A stretch of 64,000 nucleotides of DNA, taken from positions 1-64,000 of the forward strand of contig CALCQV010000039.1 of assembly GCA_937894795.1 (NCBI GenBank). Reading direction: 5' to 3'. Source of the stretch: an uncultured Bacteroidales bacterium (GTDB lineage: Bacteria; Bacteroidota; Bacteroidia; Bacteroidales; Lentimicrobiaceae). The position numbers and the translations under genes were made by a program. This document shows positions 45,509 through 55,174 of this stretch, in pieces. Under the pieces are notes generated by a model. The model searched no databases and was not told the origin of the DNA. It saw only the letters and a program-made list of their open reading frames with translations. Each line of letters starts with the position of its first letter. The first letter of the stretch is position 1.

Positions 45509-48022
45509 TTATAGTTCATTTTTATTTCCATCCAGGTATAAATCCTTCAAAAATTGTTCCAAAGCCAATTCATTTGCCACTCTAACTTCACGAGCTTTAC
45601 TTCCTTCAAATGGGCCAACAATGCCGGCAGCTTCAAGTTGATCAATAATTCTCCCGGCTCTATTATAACCAAGTTTAAGTTTTCGTTGCAACAGTGAGGT
45701 GCTGCCCTGTTGAGTGGCTACGATAATTCTGGCTGCATCTTCAAAAAGTTCATCACGCTGACCCGGATCAAAGTCGACTTCTTTTTCATCCTGCTCATCA
45801 GAATATTCCGGTAAATGATATGCATCAGGATATCCTCTCTGTGAGCCAATAAATTCAGTTACTCTTTCAACTTCGTGTGTATCGACAAAAGCACATTGGA
45901 GTCGTAACAGATCACTACCGGTTGATAAAAGCAAATCGCCTCTTCCAATGAGTTGATCCGCTCCACCACTGTCAAGTATAGTTCTGGAGTCAATTTTAGA
46001 TATTACCCTGAAAGCAAGTCTGGCAGGGAAATTTGCCTTGATAGTACCTGTAATGATATTAACTGAAGGACGTTGAGTTGCAATAACAAGGTGAATTCCA
46101 ATAGCTCTGGCTTTTTGAGCCAATAAAGTTAAAGGCACTTCTATTTCCTTACCCGCAGTCATAATCAAGTCGGCATATTCATCAATAACCACGATGAGAT
46201 AGGGGAGGAACCTATGTCCATGCAAAGGACTCAACCGACGTGCAATAAACCTGGTATTGTATTCTTTGATATTTCTAACCTGAGCATCTTTAAGCAGATC
46301 ATACCTATTCTCCATCTCTATATTCAGAGAATTAAGCGTACGTACTACTTTTCGGGTGTCAGTGATGATTGCCTCTTCTGAATCGGGTAGCTTAGCTAGG
46401 AAGTGCCGTTCAATTTTTGAGAATAGAGTTAACTCAACCTTCTTAGGATCAATCATAATAAATTTCACCTCCGAAGGATGTTTACAATAAAGAATCGAAG
46501 TAATTAATGCATTCAATCCCACTGACTTCCCTTGCCCGGTAGCACCAGCCATTAATATATGGGGTAACCTGGAGAGATCAACAATATAAGGTTCATTCTG
46601 AATAGTCTTACCAATTCCAAAGGGGAGCTCCAATTTATTGGACATAAACTTCTCTGAACCCAAAATGGACTTCATAGGTACAATTTCCGGCTTAAGATTA
46701 GGGACTTCGATACCAATAGTTCCTTTGCCGGGTATTGGTGCAATAATTCGAATTCCCATTGCCGCCAGGCTCAATGCAATATCGTCTTCCAGATTTCTGA
46801 TCTTGGAAATCCTCACTCCTTTAGCTGGAATGATTTCGTATAGTGTGACTGTAGGCCCAATGGTAGCTTTGATCTTGTCAATGGCTATTCCGTAGTTTCC
46901 CAAGGTCTCAACTATTCGGTCTTTATTCGCTTCAAGTTCTCCCTTTTGTGCTTCATATGAGACACTTCCAGGTACATAATCGTCAAGTAATTCAAGGCCA
47001 GGCTTTTTATATTCTGCCAAGTCTAAAGTAGGGTCAAATTCTGTGTCAATGGTATAATGAACAGGTTTTTCACCTTCTTCCAATTCACTCTCACTGTCTG
47101 AATCTGATTCCAGAATCGGGAGTGGCTGTTCAATAGTAAATTCTATATCTTTATGTGAGGTGGCATTAACAATATCTTCCTTATCACTGTCAGTCTCAGT
47201 TGGGAAGATGAAATCATTCTTCTCATCTTCTTCATCCTTTACAGCATATTCAGTAGTATTGTATTTGTCTTCCGGTAATGGATTGTTGAGTCGTGTATTT
47301 GTCTTACGTTCGCTTGTAGGAATAGAAATTAAATCATCCTCTGAATCTGATTCAGTAGAATCAGGTGATTTAGCAGGAGGCTTAGGTAGGCTCAGTGGCA
47401 TATTGAATGCCAGTACCAGGAAGGCAATTAGAGTAAAGAATAAGAAAATCGCGGTTCCTGTTTTTCCAAGCAGACCCTCCAGCATAAACGCACTCTGGTA
47501 ACCTGTAATTCCACCAAGTATGGCGTATGATGTGTTTCTGAAGATGAAACCGAGGGCAACTGTTAACCAGGTCATGCCAACCAGAGAGTTAACTATAGTT
47601 CTCCACAAGGGAAGAATAGTAACCTTCAAGGCCAACTGCATACCGGTAACAAAAAGGACAAGGATAATAAAGAATGCTGCAATGCCAAAACCTTTCTTGA
47701 TCAGCAATATTGAGAGGGCAGCTCCCAATCTTCCTGCCCAGTTATCCGCTTCAATGGAATAATCAGTCAGTATATCTTTAAATGAAAAATGTGAAAAGAT
47801 ATCGTCTGCATTCCATTTAAAGTATAGAAACAAGTAGGATGAAAAGGCAAAAAGAAGATAAATTGACAAGAGAACAAGGAAAACTCCAAGTATCTTGCCA
47901 ACTCTGCCATCATTTGTCCAGGCAGGTAAAGTGGCTTTGCTACTCTTTTTCTGCTTTTGTGGCTTAACAGCCTCTTCTTCTTTAGGTCTGTTTTTCTTTA
48001 ATGTATTGCCCTTAGCTGCCAT
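45509..48022 (-). CDS. ftsK: FtsK/SpoIIIE-type DNA translocase
   Basis: The 837-residue protein has four N-terminal membrane helices (about 43-68, 105-130, 140-160 and 190-210). A flexible Ser/Asp/Glu-rich linker (about 215-340) leads to the alpha-beta motor with Walker A GATGQGKS (493-500) and Walker B VVIDEYADL (around D614). A gamma winged-helix domain (about 770-837) ends with G-P-F-E-G-S-K-A-R-E-V. It pumps chromosome dimers through the closing septum and activates XerCD at dif. It shares an operon with lolA. Confidence 0.95.
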   Translation of the reverse strand: MAAKGNTLKKNRPKEEEAVKPQKQKKSSKATLPAWTNDGRVGKILGVFLVLLSIYLLFAFSSYLFLYFKWNADDIFSHFSFKDILTDYSIEADNWAGRLGAALSILLIKKGFGIAAFFIILVLFVTGMQLALKVTILPLWRTIVNSLVGMTWLTVALGFIFRNTSYAILGGITGYQSAFMLEGLLGKTGTAIFLFFTLIAFLVLAFNMPLSLPKPPAKSPDSTESDSEDDLISIPTSERKTNTRLNNPLPEDKYNTTEYAVKDEEDEKNDFIFPTETDSDKEDIVNATSHKDIEFTIEQPLPILESDSDSESELEEGEKPVHYTIDTEFDPTLDLAEYKKPGLELLDDYVPGSVSYEAQKGELEANKDRIVETLGNYGIAIDKIKATIGPTVTLYEIIPAKGVRISKIRNLEDDIALSLAAMGIRIIAPIPGKGTIGIEVPNLKPEIVPMKSILGSEKFMSNKLELPFGIGKTIQNEPYIVDLSRLPHILMAGATGQGKSVGLNALITSILYCKHPSEVKFIMIDPKKVELTLFSKIERHFLAKLPDSEEAIITDTRKVVRTLNSLNIEMENRYDLLKDAQVRNIKEYNTRFIARRLSPLHGHRFLPYLIVVIDEYADLIMTAGKEIEVPLTLLAQKARAIGIHLVIATQRPSVNIITGTIKANFPARLAFRVISKIDSRTILDSGGADQLIGRGDLLLSTGSDLLRLQCAFVDTHEVERVTEFIGSQRGYPDAYHLPEYSDEQDEKEVDFDPGQRDELFEDAARIIVATQQGSTSLLQRKLKLGYNRAGRIIDQLEAAGIVGPFEGSKAREVRVANELALEQFLKDLYLDGNKNEL

Positions 48023-48036
48023 TGACTGTTTTTTAT

Positions 48037-48711
48037 TTACATGCCTCCACCAAACATTTGTCTGAGCTCTTCAGGCGTGCTTTCCTTATAATCTGATGGT
48101 ATATCAAACTCCCGGTTGGCAACTCTTCCTTCTTCAATTTTGGTAGCGGTAAGCAGCATGTTCATTCCCTGCATTTTATATCTAAACTCCAGTGGAATAC
48201 CCGTAAGATTTCTATATTCATTATCGTAGAATATTTTATTGCTTCCAACTTCTTCAGAATAGTAAACTTCTATAGGATTTGATTTTGACTTTTCATCACC
48301 ATAATGAATATTTGCCTTTTTACAGACATAGCCAGCTATTTCCTTGCTTTCATTAGCCGGCTCAACAATAGGCTCTTTTCCTAATGGGCGGTCAGCTCCT
48401 TTTTTTGGTTTGATAGCGGCTTTCTTACCCATAATATCAATGAGTATTACAGTAGTTTTGGCTTCTGAATCCAACAATAAAATCTGGTTCATCTCACCCA
48501 TATTTAATTCAGCTCTTGATCTGCCTTCATTCAATTTAAGAATCATTGTCTGCGGCATTGCGGCAAGTTGTGAAGCGCTGAGGTTTGATTCAGGGTAGCT
48601 GATCTGATATGTGATAGTTCCCTTGAATTGCTTCCCTTTATTCTGTGCAGTTGCCAAAAATGCTGTAAATGTGACCAGTACGAATAATATTGTGGTAGCT
48701 TTAATTTTCAT
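48037..48711 (-). CDS. GLPGLI-family-like secreted protein (DUF4412-like)
   Basis: The signal peptide (about 1-22) precedes a 200-residue beta-rich part. It has a G-T-I-T-Y-Q-I opening, the motif K-E-I-A-G-Y-V-C-K-K-A, a Y-Y-S-E-E-V strand and L-T-G-I-P-L-E-F, reminiscent of the GLPGLI family. The ending G-G-G-M is unusual. The role is unknown; these proteins are exported and abundant in Bacteroidota. It lies 14 bases upstream of ftsK. Confidence 0.7.
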   Translation of the reverse strand: MKIKATTILFVLVTFTAFLATAQNKGKQFKGTITYQISYPESNLSASQLAAMPQTMILKLNEGRSRAELNMGEMNQILLLDSEAKTTVILIDIMGKKAAIKPKKGADRPLGKEPIVEPANESKEIAGYVCKKANIHYGDEKSKSNPIEVYYSEEVGSNKIFYDNEYRNLTGIPLEFRYKMQGMNMLLTATKIEEGRVANREFDIPSDYKESTPEELRQMFGGGM

Positions 48712-48728
48712 GATTTAAATGTTTTAAC

Positions 48729-49169
48729 TTATTTTTCATCCAGAATGATTATCTTTTCAATTTTGTCACCGGCACGAATCAAATCAATAACATCAAGTCC
48801 TTCGAACACCTTTCCAAAACAGGTATGGTTTCTGTCAAGATGCTGGGTATTTTGACGATTGTGACAAATGAAAAATTGTGAACCACCTGTATTTCTTCCT
48901 GCATGTGCCATCGAGAGCACACCCCTATCATGATATTGATTATTACCGGTCAGTTCACAGTCTATTGTATAACCTGGTCCACCTGCACCGGTTCCATAAG
49001 GACATCCGCCCTGAATGACAAACTGAGGTATTACACGATGAAAGTTCAGACCGTCATAAAATCCTTCTTTTGAAAGTTTAATAAAATTAGCGACTGTTTT
49101 AGGCGCATCTTCTTCGTAAAATTTAACCTTCATTACTCCTTTTTGAGTATGTATTTCAGCTATTTGCAT
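48729..49169 (-). CDS. cyclophilin-type peptidyl-prolyl isomerase
   Basis: The 146-residue protein has the core cyclophilin signature: F-H-R-V-I-P-x-F-V-I-Q-G-G, S-M-A-H-A-G-R-N-T-G-G-S-Q-F-F-I, H-L-D-R-N-H-T-C-F-G-K-V. The catalytic Arg is in FHRV. There is no signal peptide, so it should be cytoplasmic. It speeds X-Pro isomerisation in folding. It is 17 bases upstream of the GLPGLI-like gene, in a run of minus-strand genes. Confidence 0.95.
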   Translation of the reverse strand: MQIAEIHTQKGVMKVKFYEEDAPKTVANFIKLSKEGFYDGLNFHRVIPQFVIQGGCPYGTGAGGPGYTIDCELTGNNQYHDRGVLSMAHAGRNTGGSQFFICHNRQNTQHLDRNHTCFGKVFEGLDVIDLIRAGDKIEKIIILDEK

Positions 49170-49189
49170 ATATCAGTAGTGTTTAATTT

Positions 49190-50698
49190 CTAGTGAATAG
49201 TTCTCATTAATTTATTGAATCTCATCTTTCCATCAAAGAGGGACTTGTTTTTATCAAGTGACAACCATACAAAAACTGCTTTTCCTACTATATGATCTGA
49301 AGGGACAAAGCCCCAGTAACGAGAGTCGGCTGAATTGTGTCTGTTATCACCCATCATCCAGTAATAATCCAGTTTGAATGTATATTCTGCAGCTGGTTTC
49401 CCATTTATTAAAATCTTATCTCCTGAAATTTCCAGATCATTCAGTTCATATGCTTTTATGATCCTTTCATAAAGTACAATATTCTTGCTGTCCAATTTAA
49501 CTGTAACCCCTGCTTTAGGTATTACCAGCGGGCCATAGTTATCAACATTCCATGAATATGTTGAATCAAATGGGAATGTATAATACTGCCAGAAGCCTTT
49601 TGGTTGAATAATTTTCTTAACTTCAACAATATTAGAAAATCCCTTTAGCTTTTCTGCAGCCTCATTGGTAAGAGTAATTTCATATTCATCCTGTTGCGCC
49701 ATGAGTACTTGTTCTGTAACACCAAGTTTATCAAGGGCTTTTGGATTAATTCTTGAACCATCGGTTCTGACTAAATACTTAAACTGGGCTTCCACTGGAA
49801 GTTTTGCAGCTTTGCCATTTATATATACCACCTGGTCAATGATCTGTAGAGTATCACCAGGTAATGCAATGCATCGTTTAATATAGTTTTCTCTTTTATC
49901 AACCGGTCGTGCTATTACATCTCCAAAATTTGACTTGTCATTCCATACTCTCATCCGGCCATAATCTCTCACGAGCGCATAATAACTTTGGTTTTGAACT
50001 TTCAAAGCAACGGTATCACCATCAGGATAATTAAAAACAACAACATCATTGTTTTTAATGGTTGTTAAACCGGGGAATCGATAAAATGGCCATTTAACCC
50101 ATTCAACGTATGATTTGGTAAATTGGGTAAGAGGCATAGTATGATGAACGAATGGGAAAGATAAAGGTGTATTTGGCAATTTAGGCCCATAGCTTAGTTT
50201 ACTGACGAATAAGAAATCACCCACCAGCAGTGATTTCTCCATAGATGATGTTGGGATAGTGTAAGCTTCAACCATGAACATCCTTATAATAGTAGCGGCA
50301 ATGACGGCAAAGATAATTGCGTCAACCCATTCGCGTGTAGCCGTTTTCTTATGTGGCACTCTGGCTTCCGGGGCGATATAATCAGGTTGTTTCTTTATGC
50401 CGAGCCACGGCAAATAAATATAAGGAAACAATACAGCAATTGCTTGTTCACCTAAGGAGAATTTGTTGTAACACTTCAAAGTCTCTACAATTAAAAGCAT
50501 TACAACAAATGCATTAATAAATGGGATAAGCAGGAATATATACCACCACAATGGTTTATTCACAATCTTAAGCCAGATATAATAATTCAAAAACGGGATA
50601 GCTGATTTCCAGCCTGCATATGAGGCGGTTTCAAATGTTTTCCAAAGTAAGATTGGAAAAAAGACTATCAGGATTAAAAGAATAAGTGAAAGTGACAT
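49190..50698 (-). CDS. lepB: signal peptidase I
   Basis: The 502 residues include two N-terminal helices (about 2-20 and 50-72), a third near 127-143, and the catalytic Ser152 in IPTSSMEKSL. The catalytic Lys274 lies in NYIKRCIALPGD, and the GDNRHNSADSRYWGFVP box is present. A large insertion separates the last two motifs, as in Bacteroidota. It removes signal peptides at the periplasmic face. The N-terminal extension resembles a DUF5684-like membrane part. Confidence 0.95.
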   Translation of the reverse strand: MSLSLILLILIVFFPILLWKTFETASYAGWKSAIPFLNYYIWLKIVNKPLWWYIFLLIPFINAFVVMLLIVETLKCYNKFSLGEQAIAVLFPYIYLPWLGIKKQPDYIAPEARVPHKKTATREWVDAIIFAVIAATIIRMFMVEAYTIPTSSMEKSLLVGDFLFVSKLSYGPKLPNTPLSFPFVHHTMPLTQFTKSYVEWVKWPFYRFPGLTTIKNNDVVVFNYPDGDTVALKVQNQSYYALVRDYGRMRVWNDKSNFGDVIARPVDKRENYIKRCIALPGDTLQIIDQVVYINGKAAKLPVEAQFKYLVRTDGSRINPKALDKLGVTEQVLMAQQDEYEITLTNEAAEKLKGFSNIVEVKKIIQPKGFWQYYTFPFDSTYSWNVDNYGPLVIPKAGVTVKLDSKNIVLYERIIKAYELNDLEISGDKILINGKPAAEYTFKLDYYWMMGDNRHNSADSRYWGFVPSDHIVGKAVFVWLSLDKNKSLFDGKMRFNKLMRTIH

Positions 50699-50771
50699 GC
50701 GGTTATGTTTAAATTGTCCCTATTATAAAGGATCTGTTTGCAAATTTAATTTAAATTCCTAATTCAAAATC

Positions 50772-51476
50772 TCACCTCAATAGATCACTCATTCCAAAAA
50801 CACCTTTACGTCCATTGATCCATTCGGCTGCCAAAACTGCTCCCAGTGCAAAACCTTTTCTACTGTGAGCAGCATGTTCAATCTGAATAGTATCAACCTC
50901 AGATTCCCACTTAATTTTATGAGTACCCGGTACCTCACCGGTTCTCACACTTGTGATTCCAATTTTTGAATCACCATCTTCTCCAAGTACCCATGAATCA
51001 AAACGATCACACTCTTGTAAAATCCCTTCAGCCAGTGTTATGGCAGTTCCACTGGGTGAATCCTTTTTACGAATGTGATGGATTTCTTCAATACTGACAC
51101 TATATTCGTTCAAGGTACACAAAAATGAAGCCAATTTTCTATTTATCTCAAAAAATATATTCATTCCAAGACTGAAGTTAGAGGCATAAAAGAAAGTCTT
51201 GCCTTCAGTTGAAGCTCTTTTTTTTGCTTCAAGCATTTTCTCATTCCACCCTGTGGTTCCTGATACTATCGGAATGTTAAGATCAAAACACCTGTTAACT
51301 ATAGTTGTAGCTGTTTCAGGAGTGCTAAAGTTAATTGCAACATCACAGTCAGGAATAGGATTTAGAAGCCAGTCGTCTTCATTGTCGAAAGTAGCAACTA
51401 TATTATGCCCTCTTTTCAATGCAATAGTTTCAATTTCATGGCCCATTTGGCCATAACCTGCTATAATTATGTTCAT
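50772..51476 (-). CDS. dapB: 4-hydroxy-tetrahydrodipicolinate reductase
   Basis: The 234-residue enzyme has the nucleotide-binding G-Y-G-Q-M-G (7-12), S-G-T-T-G-W (94-99) and the catalytic E-I-H-H-I-R-K-K-D-S-P-S-G-T-A box. It reduces the product of DapA in the diaminopimelate/lysine pathway, needed for peptidoglycan. Length and motifs are normal for the phylum. Confidence 0.96.
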   Translation of the reverse strand: MNIIIAGYGQMGHEIETIALKRGHNIVATFDNEDDWLLNPIPDCDVAINFSTPETATTIVNRCFDLNIPIVSGTTGWNEKMLEAKKRASTEGKTFFYASNFSLGMNIFFEINRKLASFLCTLNEYSVSIEEIHHIRKKDSPSGTAITLAEGILQECDRFDSWVLGEDGDSKIGITSVRTGEVPGTHKIKWESEVDTIQIEHAAHSRKGFALGAVLAAEWINGRKGVFGMSDLLR

Positions 51477-51487
51477 TGCCTAATTAT

Positions 51488-52099
51488 TCAAAAGTTCATA
51501 CATAGTTTGATACCACCTGTACCAATAGGATGTTCAGGAGTTCTTATGATTATTGGTTGAACATTCAAGCTGAGGTTTTCTGATACATCATAATCAAAAA
51601 AATGGGCATCAACAGCTGCATCAACAACATTTAACAGGTACCAGGCGGCTGTAAAAATGATTGATAGCTCAACTCTTCGCCTGTAAAAGTCCCTTCCTCT
51701 TAGTAAGTCATTAACATTGGGATAGCGGGTCACATACTCATTTACAGGTGCAGAAGTATCATTATTCATTTTAAATCTATAGGCAGCCGTAAATTTTTTA
51801 ACTTCAGTATTATTTATTGAAATGTTATAAGCAAGTGCACCAAAGCCGGCATATATAACCGGTATTTTCCAATATTTCTTATTGTAAGCCTGCCCTAATC
51901 CGGGCAATGCCAGAGAATAAATAGTTGCTTTATGAGCCGAATGCTTCTCAGGTTGAGTTAATTCAGGTTCCTGATTGACAACAGAGGTCGTGTCTTGTGC
52001 AATAGCACAGTCAGGTTGTACAACAGTAAAAATAATAAACAACAGCGACAACAGCACCGCAGGTTTGAGAGTGTAATTTAAAACAATTTTGCGGTCCAT
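51488..52099 (-). CDS. DUF5683 protein
   Basis: The 203 residues have a signal peptide (1-34), S-L-A-L-P-G-L-G-Q-A-Y-N-K-K-Y-W-K-I-P (about 62-80), an internal hydrophobic pair and a histidine/aspartate-rich D-A-A-V-D-A-H-F-F-D-Y-D. This is the DUF5683 pattern, usually found between parB and dapB in Bacteroidota. The function is unknown; an inner-membrane/periplasmic placement is likely. It lies 1 base after parB and 11 before dapB, so they are transcribed together. Confidence 0.85.
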   Translation of the reverse strand: MDRKIVLNYTLKPAVLLSLLFIIFTVVQPDCAIAQDTTSVVNQEPELTQPEKHSAHKATIYSLALPGLGQAYNKKYWKIPVIYAGFGALAYNISINNTEVKKFTAAYRFKMNNDTSAPVNEYVTRYPNVNDLLRGRDFYRRRVELSIIFTAAWYLLNVVDAAVDAHFFDYDVSENLSLNVQPIIIRTPEHPIGTGGIKLCMNF

Positions 52100-52100
52100 T

Positions 52101-52997
52101 TTATAGCTCAGGAGCTATTAATTCCTGTAAAAGGCGCTCCATTTCTTTTTTTGATTGAAAACTTATAACGATGTTTCCTTTGCCCTTATTGTTTAATTGT
52201 ACACTGACTTTGGTTTTGTATCTATCAGCAATTGACTGACTGTAATTAGTTATTTCCTGAGGCAACTCATGCTTAACGCGTTCTTTTATTTGGGGGGCGG
52301 GTTTATAGTAATATCTTACCCTTTCTTCAACCTCACGAACAGAAAGATCTTTTTCAATTATATCTTTAAGAATATTAACCTGTGCGGGTTCGTCTTCCAT
52401 ACTAATCAGCGCTCTTGCATGGCCCATGGTAATTCTTCCATCCCTTATAGCAACCTGAACTTCAGCAGGTAGCTTTAATAACCGAATGTAATTCGTTACA
52501 GTTGTTCTATTCTTGCCAACTCTTTGACTGAGCTCTTCCTGAGTAAGTTCACATTCTTCAATTAGCCTTTGATAACTTATGGCAATTTCCAGAGCATTCA
52601 GGTTTTCCCGTTGAATATTTTCAACAAGTGCCATTTCAAGTACCTGCTGATCATTGGCAATTCTGATATAACAAGGGATTTCAGTTAAACCGGCCAACCC
52701 GGATGCGCGTAAACGTCGTTCACCAGAAATTAGTTGATATCTGTCGTATCCCATCTTCCTGACTGTGAGAGGCTGAATAATCCCCTGTTCTCTAATTGAA
52801 TCAGCAAGTTCGGCAAGAGCCTCCTGATCAAAATCAACTCTGGGTTGAAAAGGATTTGTTTCTATTTGATTGATAGGAATTGATGCAACAGCTCCTGCAA
52901 CAAAATTACCTGATATGTCTGTTGAGGTGATATCAGTTTCCGGGCTCTCCAATATTGCACTAAGTCCGCGTCCAAGAGCCTTCTTTTTAGAATTCAT
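52101..52997 (-). CDS. parB: chromosome-partitioning protein ParB
   Basis: The start is ATG 52997; the longer frame uses TTG at 53003. The 298 residues include K-K-A-L-G-R-G-L-S-A-I-L at the N-terminus, ParB/Srx CTPase motif with NPFQPR and GERRLRAS, and the helix-turn-helix G-K-N-R-T-T-V-T-N-Y-I-R-L-L. It binds parS and slides as a clamp to organise the origin region. It overlaps parA by 11 bases. No parS (TGTTTCACGTGAAACA) occurs in the window by eye. Confidence 0.95.
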   Translation of the reverse strand: MNSKKKALGRGLSAILESPETDITSTDISGNFVAGAVASIPINQIETNPFQPRVDFDQEALAELADSIREQGIIQPLTVRKMGYDRYQLISGERRLRASGLAGLTEIPCYIRIANDQQVLEMALVENIQRENLNALEIAISYQRLIEECELTQEELSQRVGKNRTTVTNYIRLLKLPAEVQVAIRDGRITMGHARALISMEDEPAQVNILKDIIEKDLSVREVEERVRYYYKPAPQIKERVKHELPQEITNYSQSIADRYKTKVSVQLNNKGKGNIVISFQSKKEMERLLQELIAPEL

Positions 52998-53802
52998 CTT
53001 CAATATTTATTTGTTTTTCGGATGATTTAATACGAGTAAGTTCATTTTTTTGAAGAATCTCACGAGCAAGATTCAGGTAATTGACCGCTCCACTTGAAGT
53101 AATATCATGCATAATGATAGTTTCACCAAAACTGGGGGCTTCGCCAAGCTTTGTATTCCGGTTGATAATTGTATCAAAAACCATATTCTGGAAATGAGCT
53201 TTAACCTCATCAACAACCTGGTTGGACAAGCGCAGCCTTGAATCATACATAGTAAGCAATATGCCCTCAATGTCAAGTGAAGGATTTAATCGGGATTGTA
53301 CTATTTTTATGGTATTAAGTAACTTACCCAACCCTTCCAGAGCAAAATATTCACATTGTACCGGCACTAAAACAGAATCTGAGGCAACAAGTGAATTAAC
53401 AGTTATTAAGCCTAGTGACGGACTGCAGTCAATTACAATAAAGTCATAATCTTGCTTTATCTTATTTATTACCCGGCGCATCAGTTTTTCACGGTTAGGC
53501 TGATTGATAATTTCAATTTCAGCACCTACCAGATCTATGTGAGCCGGAAGCAAATCAAGATTAGGTGTGGCAGTATTTAAAATTATATTCTTAGGTTCAA
53601 CTTCATCCATTAAGCACTCATAGATGCTTGTTTTAATGTTTTTTGGATCAAAACCAACTCCAGATGTACTGTTTGCCTGAGGATCTGCATCTATTATAAG
53701 TGTCTTATACTCAAGTACTGCAAATGCAGCTCCCAGGTTTATAGCTGTAGTTGTTTTGCCAACTCCCCCTTTTTGATTCGCAATAGAGATTACTTTGCTC
53801 AT
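52987..53802 (-). CDS. parA: chromosome-partitioning ATPase ParA (Soj)
   Basis: The 271-residue protein starts with S-I-A-N-Q-K-G-G-V-G-K-T-T (deviant Walker A K11-G-G-V-G-K-T-T18), then D-A-D-P-Q-A-N and F-I-V-I-D-C-S-P-S-L-G (Walker B). ParA forms nucleotide-dependent DNA-bound dimers that move ParB-parS. It is first in the parA-parB-DUF5683-dapB(-lepB) run, a typical gene order for this phylum. Confidence 0.96.
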   Translation of the reverse strand: MSKVISIANQKGGVGKTTTAINLGAAFAVLEYKTLIIDADPQANSTSGVGFDPKNIKTSIYECLMDEVEPKNIILNTATPNLDLLPAHIDLVGAEIEIINQPNREKLMRRVINKIKQDYDFIVIDCSPSLGLITVNSLVASDSVLVPVQCEYFALEGLGKLLNTIKIVQSRLNPSLDIEGILLTMYDSRLRLSNQVVDEVKAHFQNMVFDTIINRNTKLGEAPSFGETIIMHDITSSGAVNYLNLAREILQKNELTRIKSSEKQINIEDEF

Positions 53803-53864
53803 TTATATATTACTAGCTTGAAATCAGTTGTTTAATTGGACAAACAAGACTATGGTTTGAACCA

Positions 53865-53872
53865 CAAAAATA
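53865..53872 (-). promoter_or_regulatory. -7 box upstream of parA
   Basis: TATTTTTG on the minus strand matches TAnnTTTG and lies 63 bases from the ATG at 53802. No well-spaced TTTG element is visible. Confidence 0.4.
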
Positions 53873-54145
53873 CAATTTATTTCAAGCTTTTAACGATACA
53901 CTTGTTCAAAGTTGTTAACAAGCAGTTTTCAATTATTTACATTGGCCCTCATCAAAATTGCTATTGCTTTTTCCCGTCACAATTGGAATGCTATATATGG
54001 CCAAATTTAAGATATTAGCCTTCAGGTAAAGCAATCTCCTTATAACCAAAGCAATATCAAGTTAAATAGTACCCATTTTTTTATCCGTTCATTACTAAAA
54101 TCAAAAATCCTGCAAACCTAATCTCAAAGCAGCCGGAAAAAGCAC

Positions 54146-54153
54146 TATTTTTG
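54146..54153 (+). promoter_or_regulatory. -7 box upstream of nusB
   Basis: TATTTTTG fits the consensus and lies 40 bases from the ATG at 54193. It overlaps the TTG of the longer frame at 54151, which argues against that start. A -33 element is not evident. Confidence 0.45.
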
Positions 54154-54192
54154 TGCCCTTATTTTATTGAAGTTCATTTACATAATATACCT

Positions 54193-55155
54193 ATGCTAAG
54201 CAGAAGGCACTTACGGATAAAGGTCATGCAGACACTTTATGCTCATTTCCAAACAGATGATTCCACTGTTTTAATAAGTGAAAAAAAACTTATTGCTAAC
54301 ATTGACAGTATTTACGATCTCTATATCTATCTACTCTCTGCATTGATTGAAACCAACGATGTTGCCCGGAATTTGATGACAGAAGCCCGTCAGAAATTTT
54401 TACCAACACAAGAAGAGATTAATCCCAATACACGTTTTGTCGACAATTCATTTATCCAACAGCTGGATACCAATCGCGATCTTCGAAAGCATATAAACAG
54501 GTTAAAGATCAACTGGTCAGATGATAAGGATTTATTCAGGCGCTTGTTCCTTTACTTTAGAGATACAGACGCTTATATTAACTATATGAATGCCCCGGAG
54601 TCAGGTTATAAAGATGATAAAGAAATTATTGTAACTCTTCTTACTACGGGATTGCTTGCCAGTGATCCATTTGTCAGTCTTTTCGAAGAAAAGAATATCT
54701 ATTGGACCGATGATCTGGACACAGCTGTGATGATGGTTTTGAAAACAGTCAAGAAATGGAATAAATCAACGGATGAATTCCAACCCTTGCCTCCTCTGCT
54801 TGTCTCACCAGATGAAGAGGGTGATGATTTGATACAGGATTTTGTGCTCAAGCTATTTCGGAAAACAATAATTAATAGTGATGAGTATGCTTCCCTTATA
54901 GCTAAATATGCAGACAACTGGGAATTTGAGCGGATTGCAGTGTTGGATGTTATTCTATTTAAAATGGCTCTGGCTGAATTTTTTGAATTCCCTTCAATAC
55001 CGGTTAAGGTCTCAATTAATGAATATATAGAAATATCAAAAGAATACAGTACTCCTAAAAGCAGCCAGTTCATTAACGGACTTCTTGATAAAATTGCAGC
55101 AGATCTCAAGAAGGAAGGCAAAATCAAAAAAATGGGCAGAGGGCTTATTGAATAG
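54193..55155 (+). CDS. nusB: transcription antitermination factor NusB (long form)
   Basis: The ATG at 54193 gives M-L-S-R-R-H-L-R-I-K-V-M-Q-T-L-Y-A, the usual NusB entry. The 320 residues are about twice the E. coli length, as is normal in Bacteroidota. The recognised NusB fold is the C-terminal half, with W-E-F-E-R-I-A-V-L-D-V-I-L-F-K-M-A-L-A-E-F and I-P-V-K-V-S-I-N-E-Y-I-E-I-S-K-E-Y-S. NusB with NusE binds boxA in rRNA leaders and prevents early termination. Confidence 0.93.
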   Translation: MLSRRHLRIKVMQTLYAHFQTDDSTVLISEKKLIANIDSIYDLYIYLLSALIETNDVARNLMTEARQKFLPTQEEINPNTRFVDNSFIQQLDTNRDLRKHINRLKINWSDDKDLFRRLFLYFRDTDAYINYMNAPESGYKDDKEIIVTLLTTGLLASDPFVSLFEEKNIYWTDDLDTAVMMVLKTVKKWNKSTDEFQPLPPLLVSPDEEGDDLIQDFVLKLFRKTIINSDEYASLIAKYADNWEFERIAVLDVILFKMALAEFFEFPSIPVKVSINEYIEISKEYSTPKSSQFINGLLDKIAADLKKEGKIKKMGRGLIE

Positions 55156-55174
55156 TTAATTAACCTTTTATTTT

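Larger units (their letters stand above)
53803..54192. other. 390-bp divergent intergenic region between parA and nusB
   Basis: No coding frame or RNA gene is visible. It holds opposed promoter boxes: TATTTTTG on minus at 53872-53865, 63 bases from the parA ATG, and TATTTTTG on plus at 54146-54153, before nusB. The middle is AT-rich with a few short repeats, including GTTGTTAACAAG near 53911-53922. Confidence 0.6.

Noticed and set aside
53803..54192. Possible parS or origin next to parAB
   Set aside because: No TGTTTCACGTGAAACA-like site or DnaA-box cluster is visible in this gap.
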